Assembly (NCBI GenBank): GCA_033852075.1
Contig: JAWSVC010000003.1
Location: 1 to 64,000 of the forward strand
Reading direction: 5' to 3'
Origin: QZLE01 sp033852075
Lineage (GTDB): Bacteria; Pseudomonadota; Gammaproteobacteria; QZLD01
Length of the DNA stretch: 64,000 nucleotides
The notes under the pieces are model-generated. The model did not search any database and was not told the origin of the DNA. It saw only the letters and a program-made list of their open reading frames with translations. Each line of letters opens with the position of its first letter. Position 1 is the stretch's first letter. This document shows, in pieces, positions 36,287-45,167 of this stretch. The translations under genes and the position numbers were made by a program.

Positions 36287-37330
36287 CTACCCCCTCTCCA
36301 AGACTTCCTGCATCTCTTCTTTCTTTGCATCTAAACGGGCAGCAATCCTTTGACAAAGATGCTCAGTACCATCACCAGATATAGCAGATATCCTGCAAGT
36401 CTCACCTTCCCATTTAAGCTTATCGACAATATGCTGACAGATTTCATCTTGCTCTTCTTCTAAGAGTAGATCAGTCTTATTAAAGACCAACCAACGTTCT
36501 TTATCAGCAAGGTGTTCACCATATTTTTTTAATTCATTAATAATCTTCATCGCCTCATCTATAGGATCTATAGATTCATCAATAGGCGCAACATCAACCA
36601 TATGCAATAAAAGACTAGTTCGGCTTAAGTGTTTTAAAAATTGAATTCCCAACCCTGCACCTTCTGCCGCCCCCTCAATAAGTCCCGGGACATCAGCAAT
36701 TACAAAACTTTGTAATGGCCCAACTCGCACCACTCCAAGGTTTGGATATAGCGTGGTAAACGGATAATTTGCCACCTTTGGCTTAGCCGATGATACCGCT
36801 CGAATAAAAGTAGACTTTCCTGCATTAGGCATACCCAGAAGCCCCACATCTGCCAAAACTTTCAGCTCTAGCGATATTTCACGCCTATCACCAGCAGTGC
36901 CAGGAGTTGCTTTTCGAGGAGCTCTGTTAGTAGAGCTTTTGAAGTGAATGTTACCTAACCCATGAAAACCACCCTCAGCCACTAGTAATTCTTGCCCGTC
37001 TTCGACCAGATCACCAATTAACTCACCAGTGTTAATATCCTTAACTATGGTTCCGACAGGTACTTTTATTATTACATCTTCGCCTTTTTTCCCTGTGCAT
37101 TGGCGCCCCATGCCGTTTTGACCTCGTTGAGCACTAAAACTACGTACATGGCGAAAATCAGCCAGGGTATTAATTCCGTTATCTGCAACCATAATGACAC
37201 TACCACCATCGCCACCATCACCACCATCAGGCCCACCAAACGGGATATATTTTTCACGACGAAAACTTACACAACCATTTCCACCATCCCCACCGGCGAC
37301 TTTTATAGTTACTTCATCTACAAATTTCAT
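36287..37330 (-). CDS. obgE: Obg-family GTPase
   Basis: A 347-residue ribosome-associated GTPase acting in 50S assembly and stress control. The glycine-rich Obg fold is at residues 1-158 (MKFVDEVTIKVAGGDGGNGCVSF), followed by the G domain with GMPNAGKST (about 166-174), DVPGLIEGAAEG and NKTDLL. The acidic C-terminal tail of some Obg proteins is short here. It is separated from rplU-rpmA by a terminator, so it probably has its own promoter, and it leads into proB. Confidence 0.97.
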   Translation of the reverse strand: MKFVDEVTIKVAGGDGGNGCVSFRREKYIPFGGPDGGDGGDGGSVIMVADNGINTLADFRHVRSFSAQRGQNGMGRQCTGKKGEDVIIKVPVGTIVKDINTGELIGDLVEDGQELLVAEGGFHGLGNIHFKSSTNRAPRKATPGTAGDRREISLELKVLADVGLLGMPNAGKSTFIRAVSSAKPKVANYPFTTLYPNLGVVRVGPLQSFVIADVPGLIEGAAEGAGLGIQFLKHLSRTSLLLHMVDVAPIDESIDPIDEAMKIINELKKYGEHLADKERWLVFNKTDLLLEEEQDEICQHIVDKLKWEGETCRISAISGDGTEHLCQRIAARLDAKKEEMQEVLERG

Positions 37331-37410
37331 TCTATCTATTGTCTCCTAAAAGCAAATGGCATCCGCTTTTATTATGGGAATTAGCATATTTTTCAAAGAT
37401 TATTGTACGT

Positions 37411-37440
37411 AAAAAAGCCCCGCTATTACATAACGGGGCC
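37411..37440 (-). terminator. Rho-independent terminator of rplU-rpmA
   Basis: GCCCCG (37417-37422) and CGGGGC (37434-37439) form a stem followed on the minus strand by a run of six U, about 30 bp beyond the rpmA stop. Confidence 0.85.
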
Positions 37441-37467
37441 TTCTCATTCTTACTGGAAAGCTGTTGT

Positions 37468-37725
37468 TTAAGCCGGTTGTACGCTTACAAATGTGCGCTT
37501 TTTAGGGCCTTTCTTTTCAAAAACAACTTTACCTTCAGCTGTAGCAAATAATGTATGATCTCTACCAAGACCAACATTATCCCCAGCATGAAAATGGGTT
37601 CCACGCTGCCTTACAAGAATATTACCTGCAAGAACTGCTTCACCACCAAATCTCTTTACACCAAGTCTCTTCGACTGGGAATCACGACCGTTTCGGGTAC
37701 TACCGCCAGCTTTCTTATGAGCCAT
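37468..37725 (-). CDS. rpmA: 50S ribosomal protein L27
   Basis: An 85-residue L27 with the typical start MAHKKAGGSTRNGRDS and the GNILVRQRGTHFHAGDNVG core. The flexible N-terminus reaches the peptidyl-transferase centre. It begins directly with MAHKK, without the cleavable extension found in Firmicutes. It lies 54 bp after rplU. Confidence 0.98.
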   Translation of the reverse strand: MAHKKAGGSTRNGRDSQSKRLGVKRFGGEAVLAGNILVRQRGTHFHAGDNVGLGRDHTLFATAEGKVVFEKKGPKKRTFVSVQPA

Positions 37726-37779
37726 ATCTACTTCCTCGTTAATTCTCTAAGTTCGCAACGTTACCGACAATGAGACCAA

Positions 37780-38094
37780 TTAGCCTGCATTAATACCAGT
37801 AATCTTAAGCTTCGTATAAGCCTGTCTGTGGCCCATACGCTTCATGTGATGTTTACGACGCTTGAACTTGATAATCTCTACTTTCTTGCCGCGACCATGC
37901 TCTTCTACTGTCGCAGAAACCTTGCCACCAGCAACAAGTGGTGCTCCAATTTTGATGTCATCACCATCGGCAACCATCAATACTTCTTCAAAATCTACAG
38001 TTGAACCTTGCTCTGCATCCAACTTTTCTACTTTAAGGGTATCACCCTCAGAAACTCTATACTGCTTACCGCCAGTCTTGATAACAGCGTACAT
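37780..38094 (-). CDS. rplU: 50S ribosomal protein L21
   Basis: A 104-residue L21 with MYAVIKTGGKQYRVSEGD and the KFKRRKHHMKRMGHRQAYT signature near the C-terminus. It is the first gene of rplU-rpmA. Confidence 0.98.
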   Translation of the reverse strand: MYAVIKTGGKQYRVSEGDTLKVEKLDAEQGSTVDFEEVLMVADGDDIKIGAPLVAGGKVSATVEEHGRGKKVEIIKFKRRKHHMKRMGHRQAYTKLKITGINAG

Positions 38095-38136
38095 ATCTTT
38101 ATTCTCTCAAGCTGATTATTTCCAATAAGGGCGTGG

Positions 38137-38165
38137 ATTTTATCCTCTGAAAATGGATTCGTCAA
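38137..38165 (-). promoter_or_regulatory. rplU-rpmA promoter
   Basis: On the minus strand: TTGACG -35 (38165-38160), 17-nt spacer, TAAAAT -10 (38142-38137), then a GC-rich CCACGCCC discriminator. Confidence 0.7.
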
Positions 38166-38234
38166 ATGATTTTATCCCAATATTCATAAAGTTTTTACAA
38201 ACATATTAGATATTGCGAAAAACCACTGTAAATC

Positions 38235-38255
38235 AAGGGCGCTTACCGCACCCTT
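38235..38255 (-). terminator. Hairpin after the AP2-like gene
   Basis: AAGGGCGC (38235-38242) and GCACCCTT (38248-38255) form a stem with one mismatch just beyond the stop at 38271. The U tract is weak. Confidence 0.45.
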
Positions 38256-38270
38256 TATAGTTTTTATTCT

Positions 38271-38783
38271 TTAATGCATAGTTTCTTGTTGATCATCTTT
38301 TGGTTTTGGAGGAATCCTTTCTAGCAAATGACGATAACGAAAGATCTTTTTATGTTTAGCCAAGAACCGCACAGCCTTTTCCCAAGCACCTTCCCAGCCG
38401 TTGCTTGAAATTGAATATGAAGTACCTACTGGTTTGCCAACAACTTCTGACTGACAAGAAACCACAAATGAAAGAGATGAATATGTCTTACCATTTTTGG
38501 AATATTCTTTATTCCTAAGCGAAATACCCCTAACTCCAGTAGCTGATTTGGCTCTGGATGTATGTTTAAGTTCTTTTTGTCGATCTCTTGCGGTTTCTTT
38601 TTGTTTACGCTCTAAATTTCTATCAAAAGATTCTGCAGCTCGGAAAATTCTATCTTTTTCCCAGCCAGTAATTCGTTTGCCACTTTTCATTAATGAAAAA
38701 TACTGCTGTACTGTTGACCCATCAACATAGCGACGCGCCCTAAATCCATAAAAGCTATCATTATCTATAAGTTTCACACTCAT
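38271..38783 (-). CDS. Unrecognised basic protein with AP2-like segments, paralogue A
   Basis: A 170-residue basic protein that I cannot assign to a named family. It shares its whole layout with the protein at 51157-51705: a strand-rich start containing QQYFSLMKSGKRI (residues 26-38), a charged coiled-coil-like segment (45-75), a basic linker, TGVRGISL (82-89), a strand pair (SLSFVVSC), and a helix AWEKAVRFLAKHK ending in HLLERIPPK (152-160). The G-x-RG-x motif followed by strands and an A-x-x-A helix recalls AP2/integrase-arm DNA-binding folds; this is inference. The start at 38783 is chosen because AAGGAG lies 6 nt before it; the frame itself opens at 38819. Confidence 0.6.
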   Translation of the reverse strand: MSVKLIDNDSFYGFRARRYVDGSTVQQYFSLMKSGKRITGWEKDRIFRAAESFDRNLERKQKETARDRQKELKHTSRAKSATGVRGISLRNKEYSKNGKTYSSLSFVVSCQSEVVGKPVGTSYSISSNGWEGAWEKAVRFLAKHKKIFRYRHLLERIPPKPKDDQQETMH

Positions 38784-39159
38784 AAGAATCTCCTTCTTCT
38801 TTCCCCACCACGCCATCAATAATCTTAGTCCTGATTATCCACATACGTGGAGAAGAACATTATTTTCACCCGCTTGTTTGTTTATATTAAGTCAGGCAAA
38901 AGCATCCTTTAATCTGGATTATTCATGGCTGTTCCATTATTTAGCCCTTAGTTTTTATCTTATCTCCACCATAAAATCTTTAAAAATTCCAGGGTCAACC
39001 AAGAATCCTTGGCATAAAGGCTAACTCAATAATATATTTTTAGCTTAGTTTTCTATGATTTACAAGTACGAACTACTAAACTACAAAACCGGATAACGAT
39101 TTATTATTACAAACCTTTTAAGATTAATTAATCGAATTGTAACGAATACACAACGATAT
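38784..39159. other. AT-rich intergenic region, no gene seen
   Basis: The 376 bp between the AP2-like gene and queC show no credible open frame or RNA gene. Small palindromes (CCACATACGTGG near 38840, CCAAGAATCCTTGG near 38998) are present without clear meaning. The promoter of the AP2-like gene probably lies here. Confidence 0.4.
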
Positions 39160-39852
39160 CTAGTCAGCACTTGAACGGTAGATTGTCGGATCAGCAATCC
39201 CGGCAACCCCAAATCCGGCACGACGCAAACGACATGAATCACACTTACCACAAGCACGCCCCTGACTATCAGCATCATAACAAGAGACCGTCATACTATA
39301 ATCAACGCCTAACTCTGTTCCCATTTTTATTATCTGCGCCTTGGTTATATCTATAAGTGGAGTATGAATAGTTACTTGAGCGGCTTCGTCTTCAGCCTCA
39401 ACCCCAACCTTTGTAGCCAGACGAGCCATTTTTTGAAAAGCCTCAATAAACTCAGGCCTACAATCCGGGTAGCCGGAATAATCTACTGCATTAACTCCTA
39501 TAAAAATATCATTAGCCTGCAGCACCTCTGCATAACCAAGAGCAAATGATAAAAAGATTGTGTTTCTGGCTGGAACATAGGTAACAGGTATACCTTCGGT
39601 TGCTTCTTTAGGAACGGCAATAGAGCTATCCGTCAGAGCTGACCCCCCAATTTCACCAAGGTCTATATTAATAATTTTATGTTCTACAACCTGAAAGTGG
39701 TTGGCAATTTTTTTTGCTGCATTAAGTTCTGCACAGTGCCTTTGTCCATAGGAAAAGCTTACCGCATAGCATTCATATCCCTGCGTTTTTGCCAAAGCCA
39801 AGGTTGTAACAGAATCAAGGCCTCCCGAGAGAAGAACAACAGCTTTTTTCAT
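39160..39852 (-). CDS. queC: 7-cyano-7-deazaguanine synthase
   Basis: A 230-residue ATP-dependent enzyme converting 7-carboxy-7-deazaguanine to preQ0 in queuosine synthesis. The PP-loop motif LSGGLDSVTTLA (residues 8-19), VPARNTIFLSFALGYAE and the zinc cysteines in SCYDADSQGRACGKCDSCRLR near residue 190-212 are present. It follows queE on the same strand with an 80-bp gap; QueC uses the QueE product. Confidence 0.97.
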   Translation of the reverse strand: MKKAVVLLSGGLDSVTTLALAKTQGYECYAVSFSYGQRHCAELNAAKKIANHFQVVEHKIINIDLGEIGGSALTDSSIAVPKEATEGIPVTYVPARNTIFLSFALGYAEVLQANDIFIGVNAVDYSGYPDCRPEFIEAFQKMARLATKVGVEAEDEAAQVTIHTPLIDITKAQIIKMGTELGVDYSMTVSCYDADSQGRACGKCDSCRLRRAGFGVAGIADPTIYRSSAD

Positions 39853-39932
39853 TTTTCACCTTTGTTGGTTTAATTATTTTGGAACATTGTAATCTAAATT
39901 AATTTGGCTTAATACTAAAACCCAAACACATG

Positions 39933-40595
39933 CTAAACCCCTGCTTTATCCCCCCACAACTGTTTATGCAACTGCAGCTGAAATCGAACCATAAGCTGAT
40001 CATCCAAAATCCATTGAGCCAAATCCTGCGGTTTTAATTGATTTGCATTCGGAGAAAAGATCACATCAAAGCGATGATTCATACCAGCTCGACACGCCAT
40101 ATCCTTACTCCATTCATAATCATTACGATCACAGATTACAAATTTAACCTGATCTCCTTCCTTTAAATGATTCAGGTTTTGATTTTGAATTGAATTTTCC
40201 TCTCCAGAACCAGGGGTTTTCATATCCATTACTATAGTTACTCGCTGGTCCACATCTTCAATAGGCAAAGCACCTGATGTTTCCAGAGCTACCTGATACC
40301 CGAGATCTAATAGACGCTTCATTAAGACGTAACTACCATTCTGGGCTAATGGCTCCCCTCCGGTAATGGTGATATGTTTAGTTTTATAGGGGAATATCTG
40401 CTCTAATATTTGTTCTACAGACATAGCCTCGCCACCGTCAAAAGCATAAGCACTATCACAGTAACTACAGCGCAATGGACAGCCGGTAAGGCGAATGAAG
40501 ATTGTAGGCAACCCAACTGTTAATGACTCACCTTGAAGGGAGTAAAAGATTTCGGTTATTTGCAAGGTAGATGAATTTGTGGTTTCTGTGTTCAT
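39933..40595 (-). CDS. queE: 7-carboxy-7-deazaguanine synthase
   Basis: A 220-residue radical SAM enzyme that contracts the pterin ring to 7-carboxy-7-deazaguanine. The cluster motif is CPLRCSYC (CxxxCxxC, about residues 40-47), preceded by FYSLQGES and followed by ITGGEPLAQNG. The frame runs back to a TTG at 40631, but the ATG at 40595 gives the usual length. It lies downstream of the Tol-Pal operon, a common arrangement, separated here by a family-B repeat. Confidence 0.95.
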   Translation of the reverse strand: MNTETTNSSTLQITEIFYSLQGESLTVGLPTIFIRLTGCPLRCSYCDSAYAFDGGEAMSVEQILEQIFPYKTKHITITGGEPLAQNGSYVLMKRLLDLGYQVALETSGALPIEDVDQRVTIVMDMKTPGSGEENSIQNQNLNHLKEGDQVKFVICDRNDYEWSKDMACRAGMNHRFDVIFSPNANQLKPQDLAQWILDDQLMVRFQLQLHKQLWGDKAGV

Positions 40596-40698
40596 TGGTG
40601 TTGCTCTTGAAATCAGTGGAGATTGGATCAACGGGGTCAGAATCGGTGATTTTTAAAATAAAGCGTCAATAGCGCTTCGCGCTGCGATTTTCAACCGC

Positions 40699-40729
40699 TG
40701 GATCCCCCGGTCAAGCCGGAGGATGACGG
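40699..40729 (+). repeat. Dispersed TGGAT-hairpin-ATGACG repeat (family B), copy 2
   Basis: TGGATCCCCCGG-TCAAG-CCGGAGGATGACGG, an imperfect hairpin with the same boundaries as the copies at 28092 and 60033. A further small hairpin AGCGC-TTC-GCGCT lies about 30 bp to its left. Together they fill the cpoB-queE gap of 261 bp. Confidence 0.65.
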
Positions 40730-40856
40730 TAATATCTTCAGCGATAAGCCAAAAGCGTAATGAACGCAGATAAAATAAAAGTGCGAAGTTTACACGTAGT
40801 AAATGAGGAACTTTTATTTCGTCTGCAACACCGTATAAGCAAGCGCAATAGCTTTT

Positions 40857-41699
40857 TTAGCGCCCTTCGCGCGACATTCGTACCAATCGATTATTCGCCA
40901 GATTAGCCGCTGTCGAATTAGGATAACGATCTTTAACCGCTTGCAGACTTTTCTTAGCCTCTGCCCAGTTACCCTCTTCGTAGTAAATGTAACCGATTTT
41001 TAACATAGCATCGGACACCTTTTGACTTTTCGGAAAGTTTTCTACAACCTTTTTAAAATCTTGCTTAGCTTGCTCGAAGTTTCTAACTACGTAGTTAGCT
41101 TCTCCTAACCAATATTGAGCATTATCTGCATAGGTCCCATTTGGATATACCTGTAAAAAACGGGCAAATTTGTCAGCCGCTAACTGATAACGGCCTTCTC
41201 GTAGCAGCTCAAATGCCGCTTTATATGCAGAAACCTCTGAGCCTATATCAACTCCACCTTGAGTTGCTTCACTATGCTGAACTTGACGCTGTTCTATAGT
41301 TTCAACTGGTTTTTGCTCACCGCCTTCACGATTAATTGGTTGTACATTTTCACGTACTTCACCAACCTCTAACTTATACAAGCGACGATCTATATCAGAG
41401 TAAAGATCCTTCTGTCTTTTTACCACATCTGCAAATTGATCTTCCTGGCTTTGCTTGATCTTTGCTAGCGCAACTGTTGCTTCATCTAGTTCACCGCGTA
41501 ATTTACGATTCTCGTCTTGTAATTGCTGAATCTGATTGCTCATATCTAAAAGCAACTTAGCTGAAACCATGCGTTCAATTCGCTCAAGTCTTTTAGATAA
41601 CTCTTGATTACTAACATCTGCAACCACAGCACCAGAAAACAACATAGCAACGACAGCAATCAATGCCGTTGAAAATGATAGTCGAAACTCTTTCTTCAT
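40857..41699 (-). CDS. cpoB: Tol-Pal-associated cell division coordinator CpoB
   Basis: A 280-residue periplasmic protein formerly called YbgF. Signal peptide 1-27 (VVA), N-terminal coiled coil for trimerisation (about 30-100), a linker, and a C-terminal TPR domain (about 155-278) with AFELLREGRYQLAADKFARFL, YWLGEANYVVRNFEQA and IGYIYYEEGNWAEAKKSL. It links outer-membrane constriction by Tol-Pal to septal peptidoglycan synthesis. It is the last gene of the tol-pal operon. Confidence 0.94.
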   Translation of the reverse strand: MKKEFRLSFSTALIAVVAMLFSGAVVADVSNQELSKRLERIERMVSAKLLLDMSNQIQQLQDENRKLRGELDEATVALAKIKQSQEDQFADVVKRQKDLYSDIDRRLYKLEVGEVRENVQPINREGGEQKPVETIEQRQVQHSEATQGGVDIGSEVSAYKAAFELLREGRYQLAADKFARFLQVYPNGTYADNAQYWLGEANYVVRNFEQAKQDFKKVVENFPKSQKVSDAMLKIGYIYYEEGNWAEAKKSLQAVKDRYPNSTAANLANNRLVRMSREGR

Positions 41700-41724
41700 A
41701 TCTATTTACCTATAAAAACCAATT

Positions 41725-42333
41725 TTATCTCTTCAAATATACGATAACCGCTCGCCTATTTTGAGCTTGAGCAGAATCACTCGGCTCCAGATTTAGCAGC
41801 TTTTCTTCGCCGTAGCTAACTGTTTCCAGCTGTTTTGGATTCACCCCGCTCAGCTCCATCATCTGTTTAACTGCTCCTGCACGTCTGTCACCTAAACCTA
41901 CATTGTATTCACGCGTACCTTTTTCGTCAGTATGGCCTTCTATAGTTATCTTATAATCTTCATTTTGTAATAAAAATTCACTATGCGCCAAAATGATATC
42001 TTTATACTTTTCTGCTATCTGACTACTGTCGAATTCAAAATAGATAACTCTTTGCGAGATAAGATTTTCCGGATCATCCATATCTTGAGGGTCAAGACTA
42101 TAACTCACACCATTGATCTCTCTTGTTACTGAAGATATCTTACTCCTTGATCCTGTTCCATACGCCTGCGCACCATCATCTTCCTCATCAGAATAATCTT
42201 GATCTGCATTATCAACACCTGACGAATCTGAATTTAGATCTTCTACCGGAGCTGGCTCTGGCTTAACTGACTCTCCACAACCACCCAGTGCCAAAACACC
42301 AAATATGATCGCCAAAATCGCTAAATTTTTCAT
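41725..42333 (-). CDS. pal: Peptidoglycan-associated lipoprotein Pal
   Basis: A 202-residue outer-membrane lipoprotein. Lipobox LGGC (Cys19), a long acidic Asp/Ser-rich linker (about 25-65), then an OmpA-like domain with IYFEFDSSQI, IEGHTDEKGTREYNVGLGDRRA and VSYGEE. The GHTDxxGxxxYNxxLSxRR type motif binds meso-diaminopimelate of peptidoglycan. It lies 12 bp after tolB. Confidence 0.96.
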   Translation of the reverse strand: MKNLAILAIIFGVLALGGCGESVKPEPAPVEDLNSDSSGVDNADQDYSDEEDDGAQAYGTGSRSKISSVTREINGVSYSLDPQDMDDPENLISQRVIYFEFDSSQIAEKYKDIILAHSEFLLQNEDYKITIEGHTDEKGTREYNVGLGDRRAGAVKQMMELSGVNPKQLETVSYGEEKLLNLEPSDSAQAQNRRAVIVYLKR

Positions 42334-42345
42334 TAATTTCTCCTG

Positions 42346-43668
42346 CTATTCAAATGGCGCCCATGAAGGCTGCCTGTAATCTCCATCAGCAATAATTCTG
42401 GTTTCTGCCAATCCATTTCTACCCACGGTCTTCAACACCATCTTTTCGTTGCCTTTGGCAGCGAATAATATCATATCACCGTTAGGTGAAAAGCTCGGTG
42501 ATTCATCAAGCGGGCCATTAGTAACTAATTGGGTCTCTTTGGTATGCATATCCTTAACAGCTATACGAAAACTACGCTGTTCATCACGATGCACATATGC
42601 CATGTAACGCCCCTCTGGGGAAAAAACCGCTCGTGAGTTGTAATTACCTTCATAGGTCAATCGTTCTACCTTGCCACCAGTTACTGGTACCTGATACAAC
42701 TGTGGTGAACCACCTCTATCAGAGGTAAAGACAATACTACGGCCATCAGGACTCCAAACAGGCTCAGTATCAATTCCACTACTAAATGTTAGACGCAAAA
42801 GCTGATCGTTAGCAATATTTAACAAATAAATTTCCGGGTTTCCATCTTTTGAAAGCACTAAGGCAAGAGTCTTCCCATCTGGAGACCATGCCGGAGCACC
42901 ATTAACCCCACTAAAACTCCGAATCTTTTTGCGCTCTCCGGTTTCAACACTTTGAACATAGATTTGCGATCTACCACCTTCAAAAGACACATAGGCTATC
43001 TTACGATTCTTTGGCGACCAAACTGGAGACATTAGCGGATCTCTTGAAGACATTATAGTTTGAGGAAAACCACCATCAGCATCAGCCACAATAAGCTCAT
43101 AAAGTTTTTTATCCTGACTTTTTTTATTCTGGGATGCCTTTACATAAGCAACCTGGGTATTAAATACTCCACGACGCCCGGTTATAGCTTCGTATATATA
43201 ATCTGCAATATGATGTGAAGCATTACGCAATAAAGATCTGTCTGCAATTGGAACATAGCTGTCTGACAATAATTTGCCTTTGTATACATCAAATAGATCA
43301 AACTCTATTCGCAAACCTTCTTTTCCTTCCGGAATTATTCTACCCAAAACCAGGCTGTCAGCCCCAAGAGTTCTCCATACCTTAAAACGAACACCTCCTC
43401 CAAATGAGGGATCATTTAAAAACTCATTTTGCGATATTGGTGCAAAAATACCTGAACGCTCCAAATCTTCAGATATTACTGCTGCCACATCTACTGTTGG
43501 CCTTTTCCCAATACCCTCCCAAACAAAAGGAGCTACAGCTATTGGGTGCGGAGAATAAAGTCCTTCGGTTATGGTGATGCTTACCGGCTCTGCAACAACA
43601 TTTGCTACATTTAACAAAGCCAGCAATATAAAAAAACTAGTTTTAATCTTTCGTGCCAAATTAATCAT
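42346..43668 (-). CDS. tolB: Tol-Pal system protein TolB
   Basis: A 440-residue periplasmic protein. Signal peptide 1-27, an N-terminal TolA-binding domain (about 30-165), then a six-bladed beta-propeller with repeated SPVWSPKNRKIAYVSFEGG and PVWSPDGRSIVFTSDRGG elements. It relays between TolA and Pal. The start overlaps the tolA stop by one base. Confidence 0.97.
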   Translation of the reverse strand: MINLARKIKTSFFILLALLNVANVVAEPVSITITEGLYSPHPIAVAPFVWEGIGKRPTVDVAAVISEDLERSGIFAPISQNEFLNDPSFGGGVRFKVWRTLGADSLVLGRIIPEGKEGLRIEFDLFDVYKGKLLSDSYVPIADRSLLRNASHHIADYIYEAITGRRGVFNTQVAYVKASQNKKSQDKKLYELIVADADGGFPQTIMSSRDPLMSPVWSPKNRKIAYVSFEGGRSQIYVQSVETGERKKIRSFSGVNGAPAWSPDGKTLALVLSKDGNPEIYLLNIANDQLLRLTFSSGIDTEPVWSPDGRSIVFTSDRGGSPQLYQVPVTGGKVERLTYEGNYNSRAVFSPEGRYMAYVHRDEQRSFRIAVKDMHTKETQLVTNGPLDESPSFSPNGDMILFAAKGNEKMVLKTVGRNGLAETRIIADGDYRQPSWAPFE

Positions 43669-44714
43669 TATTTCTCCGGATCAAATATAATTTCTATCCC
43701 TTCTTTTATAACTGCATCCCTTAAATCAGGATCTCTTGGCAGTGGCAATGGCGAAGCCTTAAATACAGCTGTTTCAACAGATCTGTCAAAAGCAGGATTA
43801 CCACTTTTCTCAGCTATGGTAACACTCTTCACTGTCCCAATCACATTTACCTTAATTTCCATGGTACATTTTAACCCTCTAAAAGAAGGCTGTTGATTCC
43901 AATTGTTTGAAATCGCATGAATCAATTTCGGTTTATATTCAAGAAGCGCACTATGAATACGTCTGATACGAGCCTGTTTGCGTTGTTTATCTTCTTCTGC
44001 GCGCATTCTGGCTGCCTCTTTTTCCATAGCCTCTTTTGCTTCACGCTCTCTTTGCTCTTGATCTCTCTTTTCCTGTTCTTTGCGCGCTTTTTCAGCTTCT
44101 GCTTCTCGTTGTTTTTTGAGTTTTTCCAGTTCCTCCTGCTCTTTACGCTTACGCTCTTGAGCAGCTTTTTTTTCTGTTTCTATTCGCTTTCTTTCTTTTT
44201 CCTGTTCAGCTTTAAGATTAGCAAGCCTTTGCTCCTCTTTTTTCTGTTCCTTTTTTATCTTAGCCAGTCTTGCTTTTTCTGCCTTTTCTTTTGCCGCTCT
44301 ATCTTTCTGCTCTTTCTTACGCTTTTGTTCTGCTTTCTTTTGTTCTTCGGCTCTTTTTCTTTCCTGGGCTTTACGCTGTTTTTCCTGAGTCTTTCTCTTA
44401 TTCTCCAGCTCTTTTATCCTGTTTTGCTCCTTTTCTCTTTGCCTCTTTGCCTCTCGCGCCTCTTTCTTGAGTTTTTCTAATCTTTTTTGCTCGGCATTTT
44501 TCTTGGCTTGTTCATCAGCTCGTTGTTTTTCAATTTCAGCAGTAACCTCTGCATCATCAATTGCAACTGCCTCTATAGTTTCTATTGCTTTGGGAATAAC
44601 CTTCTTCGGTTCATCAGCATGATATTCTGCTACCAGCAAAATTCCAACAATCATGGTATGGAGTGCTATAGAAGCGATAACTGCGATTATGGTAACCCTT
44701 TTGTCCACGATCAC
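43668..44714 (-). CDS. tolA: Tol-Pal system protein TolA
   Basis: A 348-residue protein with one N-terminal membrane span (about 9-28) carrying the SxxxH-type face (SIALHTMIVGILL), a long Lys/Glu/Arg/Ala-rich helix (about 45-250) crossing the periplasm, and a C-terminal TolA domain (about 255-348) with CTMEIKVNVIGTVKSVTI and DRSVETAVFKASPLPLP. It transmits proton-motive-force energy from TolQR to the outer membrane. It overlaps tolR by 4 nt. Confidence 0.95.
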   Translation of the reverse strand: MIVDKRVTIIAVIASIALHTMIVGILLVAEYHADEPKKVIPKAIETIEAVAIDDAEVTAEIEKQRADEQAKKNAEQKRLEKLKKEAREAKRQREKEQNRIKELENKRKTQEKQRKAQERKRAEEQKKAEQKRKKEQKDRAAKEKAEKARLAKIKKEQKKEEQRLANLKAEQEKERKRIETEKKAAQERKRKEQEELEKLKKQREAEAEKARKEQEKRDQEQREREAKEAMEKEAARMRAEEDKQRKQARIRRIHSALLEYKPKLIHAISNNWNQQPSFRGLKCTMEIKVNVIGTVKSVTIAEKSGNPAFDRSVETAVFKASPLPLPRDPDLRDAVIKEGIEIIFDPEK

Positions 44715-45136
44715 TCTTCTCCAGACTGGGTCATCAAACCAACCTTTGGAACACCAGCATCTTTTAGTTTTACCATTGCAGAAACAACCTTTCCATAAGG
44801 TACATTTTTATCTCCCCGTACCAAAACCTGAGCCTCTGGATTACGACGAATATATGCTGCGGTTTTTACCATCAATTCTTTGGTAGATATATTGGCAGTC
44901 GGAGGCTGATTTATACTTAAGAAATAGTTTCCATCCGCATCTACTTCAACTATCAAAGGATCTGTTTTGGTCTCTTCAATGGGTTTAGAACTGGCGACCG
45001 GCAAATCAATCTCTACACCTTGTTGCAACATAGGCGCAGTAATCATAAATATCACTAATAACACCAACATTACATCAATATATGGAACAACATTGATCTC
45101 TGCCATTGGCTTGCGTTTTTTATTGTGCCTTCTCAT
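44711..45136 (-). CDS. tolR: Tol-Pal system protein TolR
   Basis: A 141-residue ExbD/TolR-family protein. A single membrane span contains the essential Asp (NVVPYIDVMLVLLVIFMI, about Asp19), followed by a periplasmic domain (EAQVLVRGDKNVPYGKVV). With TolQ it forms the proton-driven motor. It starts with MRRHNKKRKP 31 bp after tolQ. Confidence 0.97.
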   Translation of the reverse strand: MRRHNKKRKPMAEINVVPYIDVMLVLLVIFMITAPMLQQGVEIDLPVASSKPIEETKTDPLIVEVDADGNYFLSINQPPTANISTKELMVKTAAYIRRNPEAQVLVRGDKNVPYGKVVSAMVKLKDAGVPKVGLMTQSGEE

Positions 45137-45167
45137 AAGTTTCTTCTCAGAAATCTTCCATTAATAT

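Noticed and set aside
43917..44480. Plus-strand open frame of 187 codons rich in Phe/Leu/Cys
   Set aside because: It is the antisense of the TolA Lys/Glu/Arg coiled coil; such repeats give long opposite-strand frames. No ribosome site or family match.
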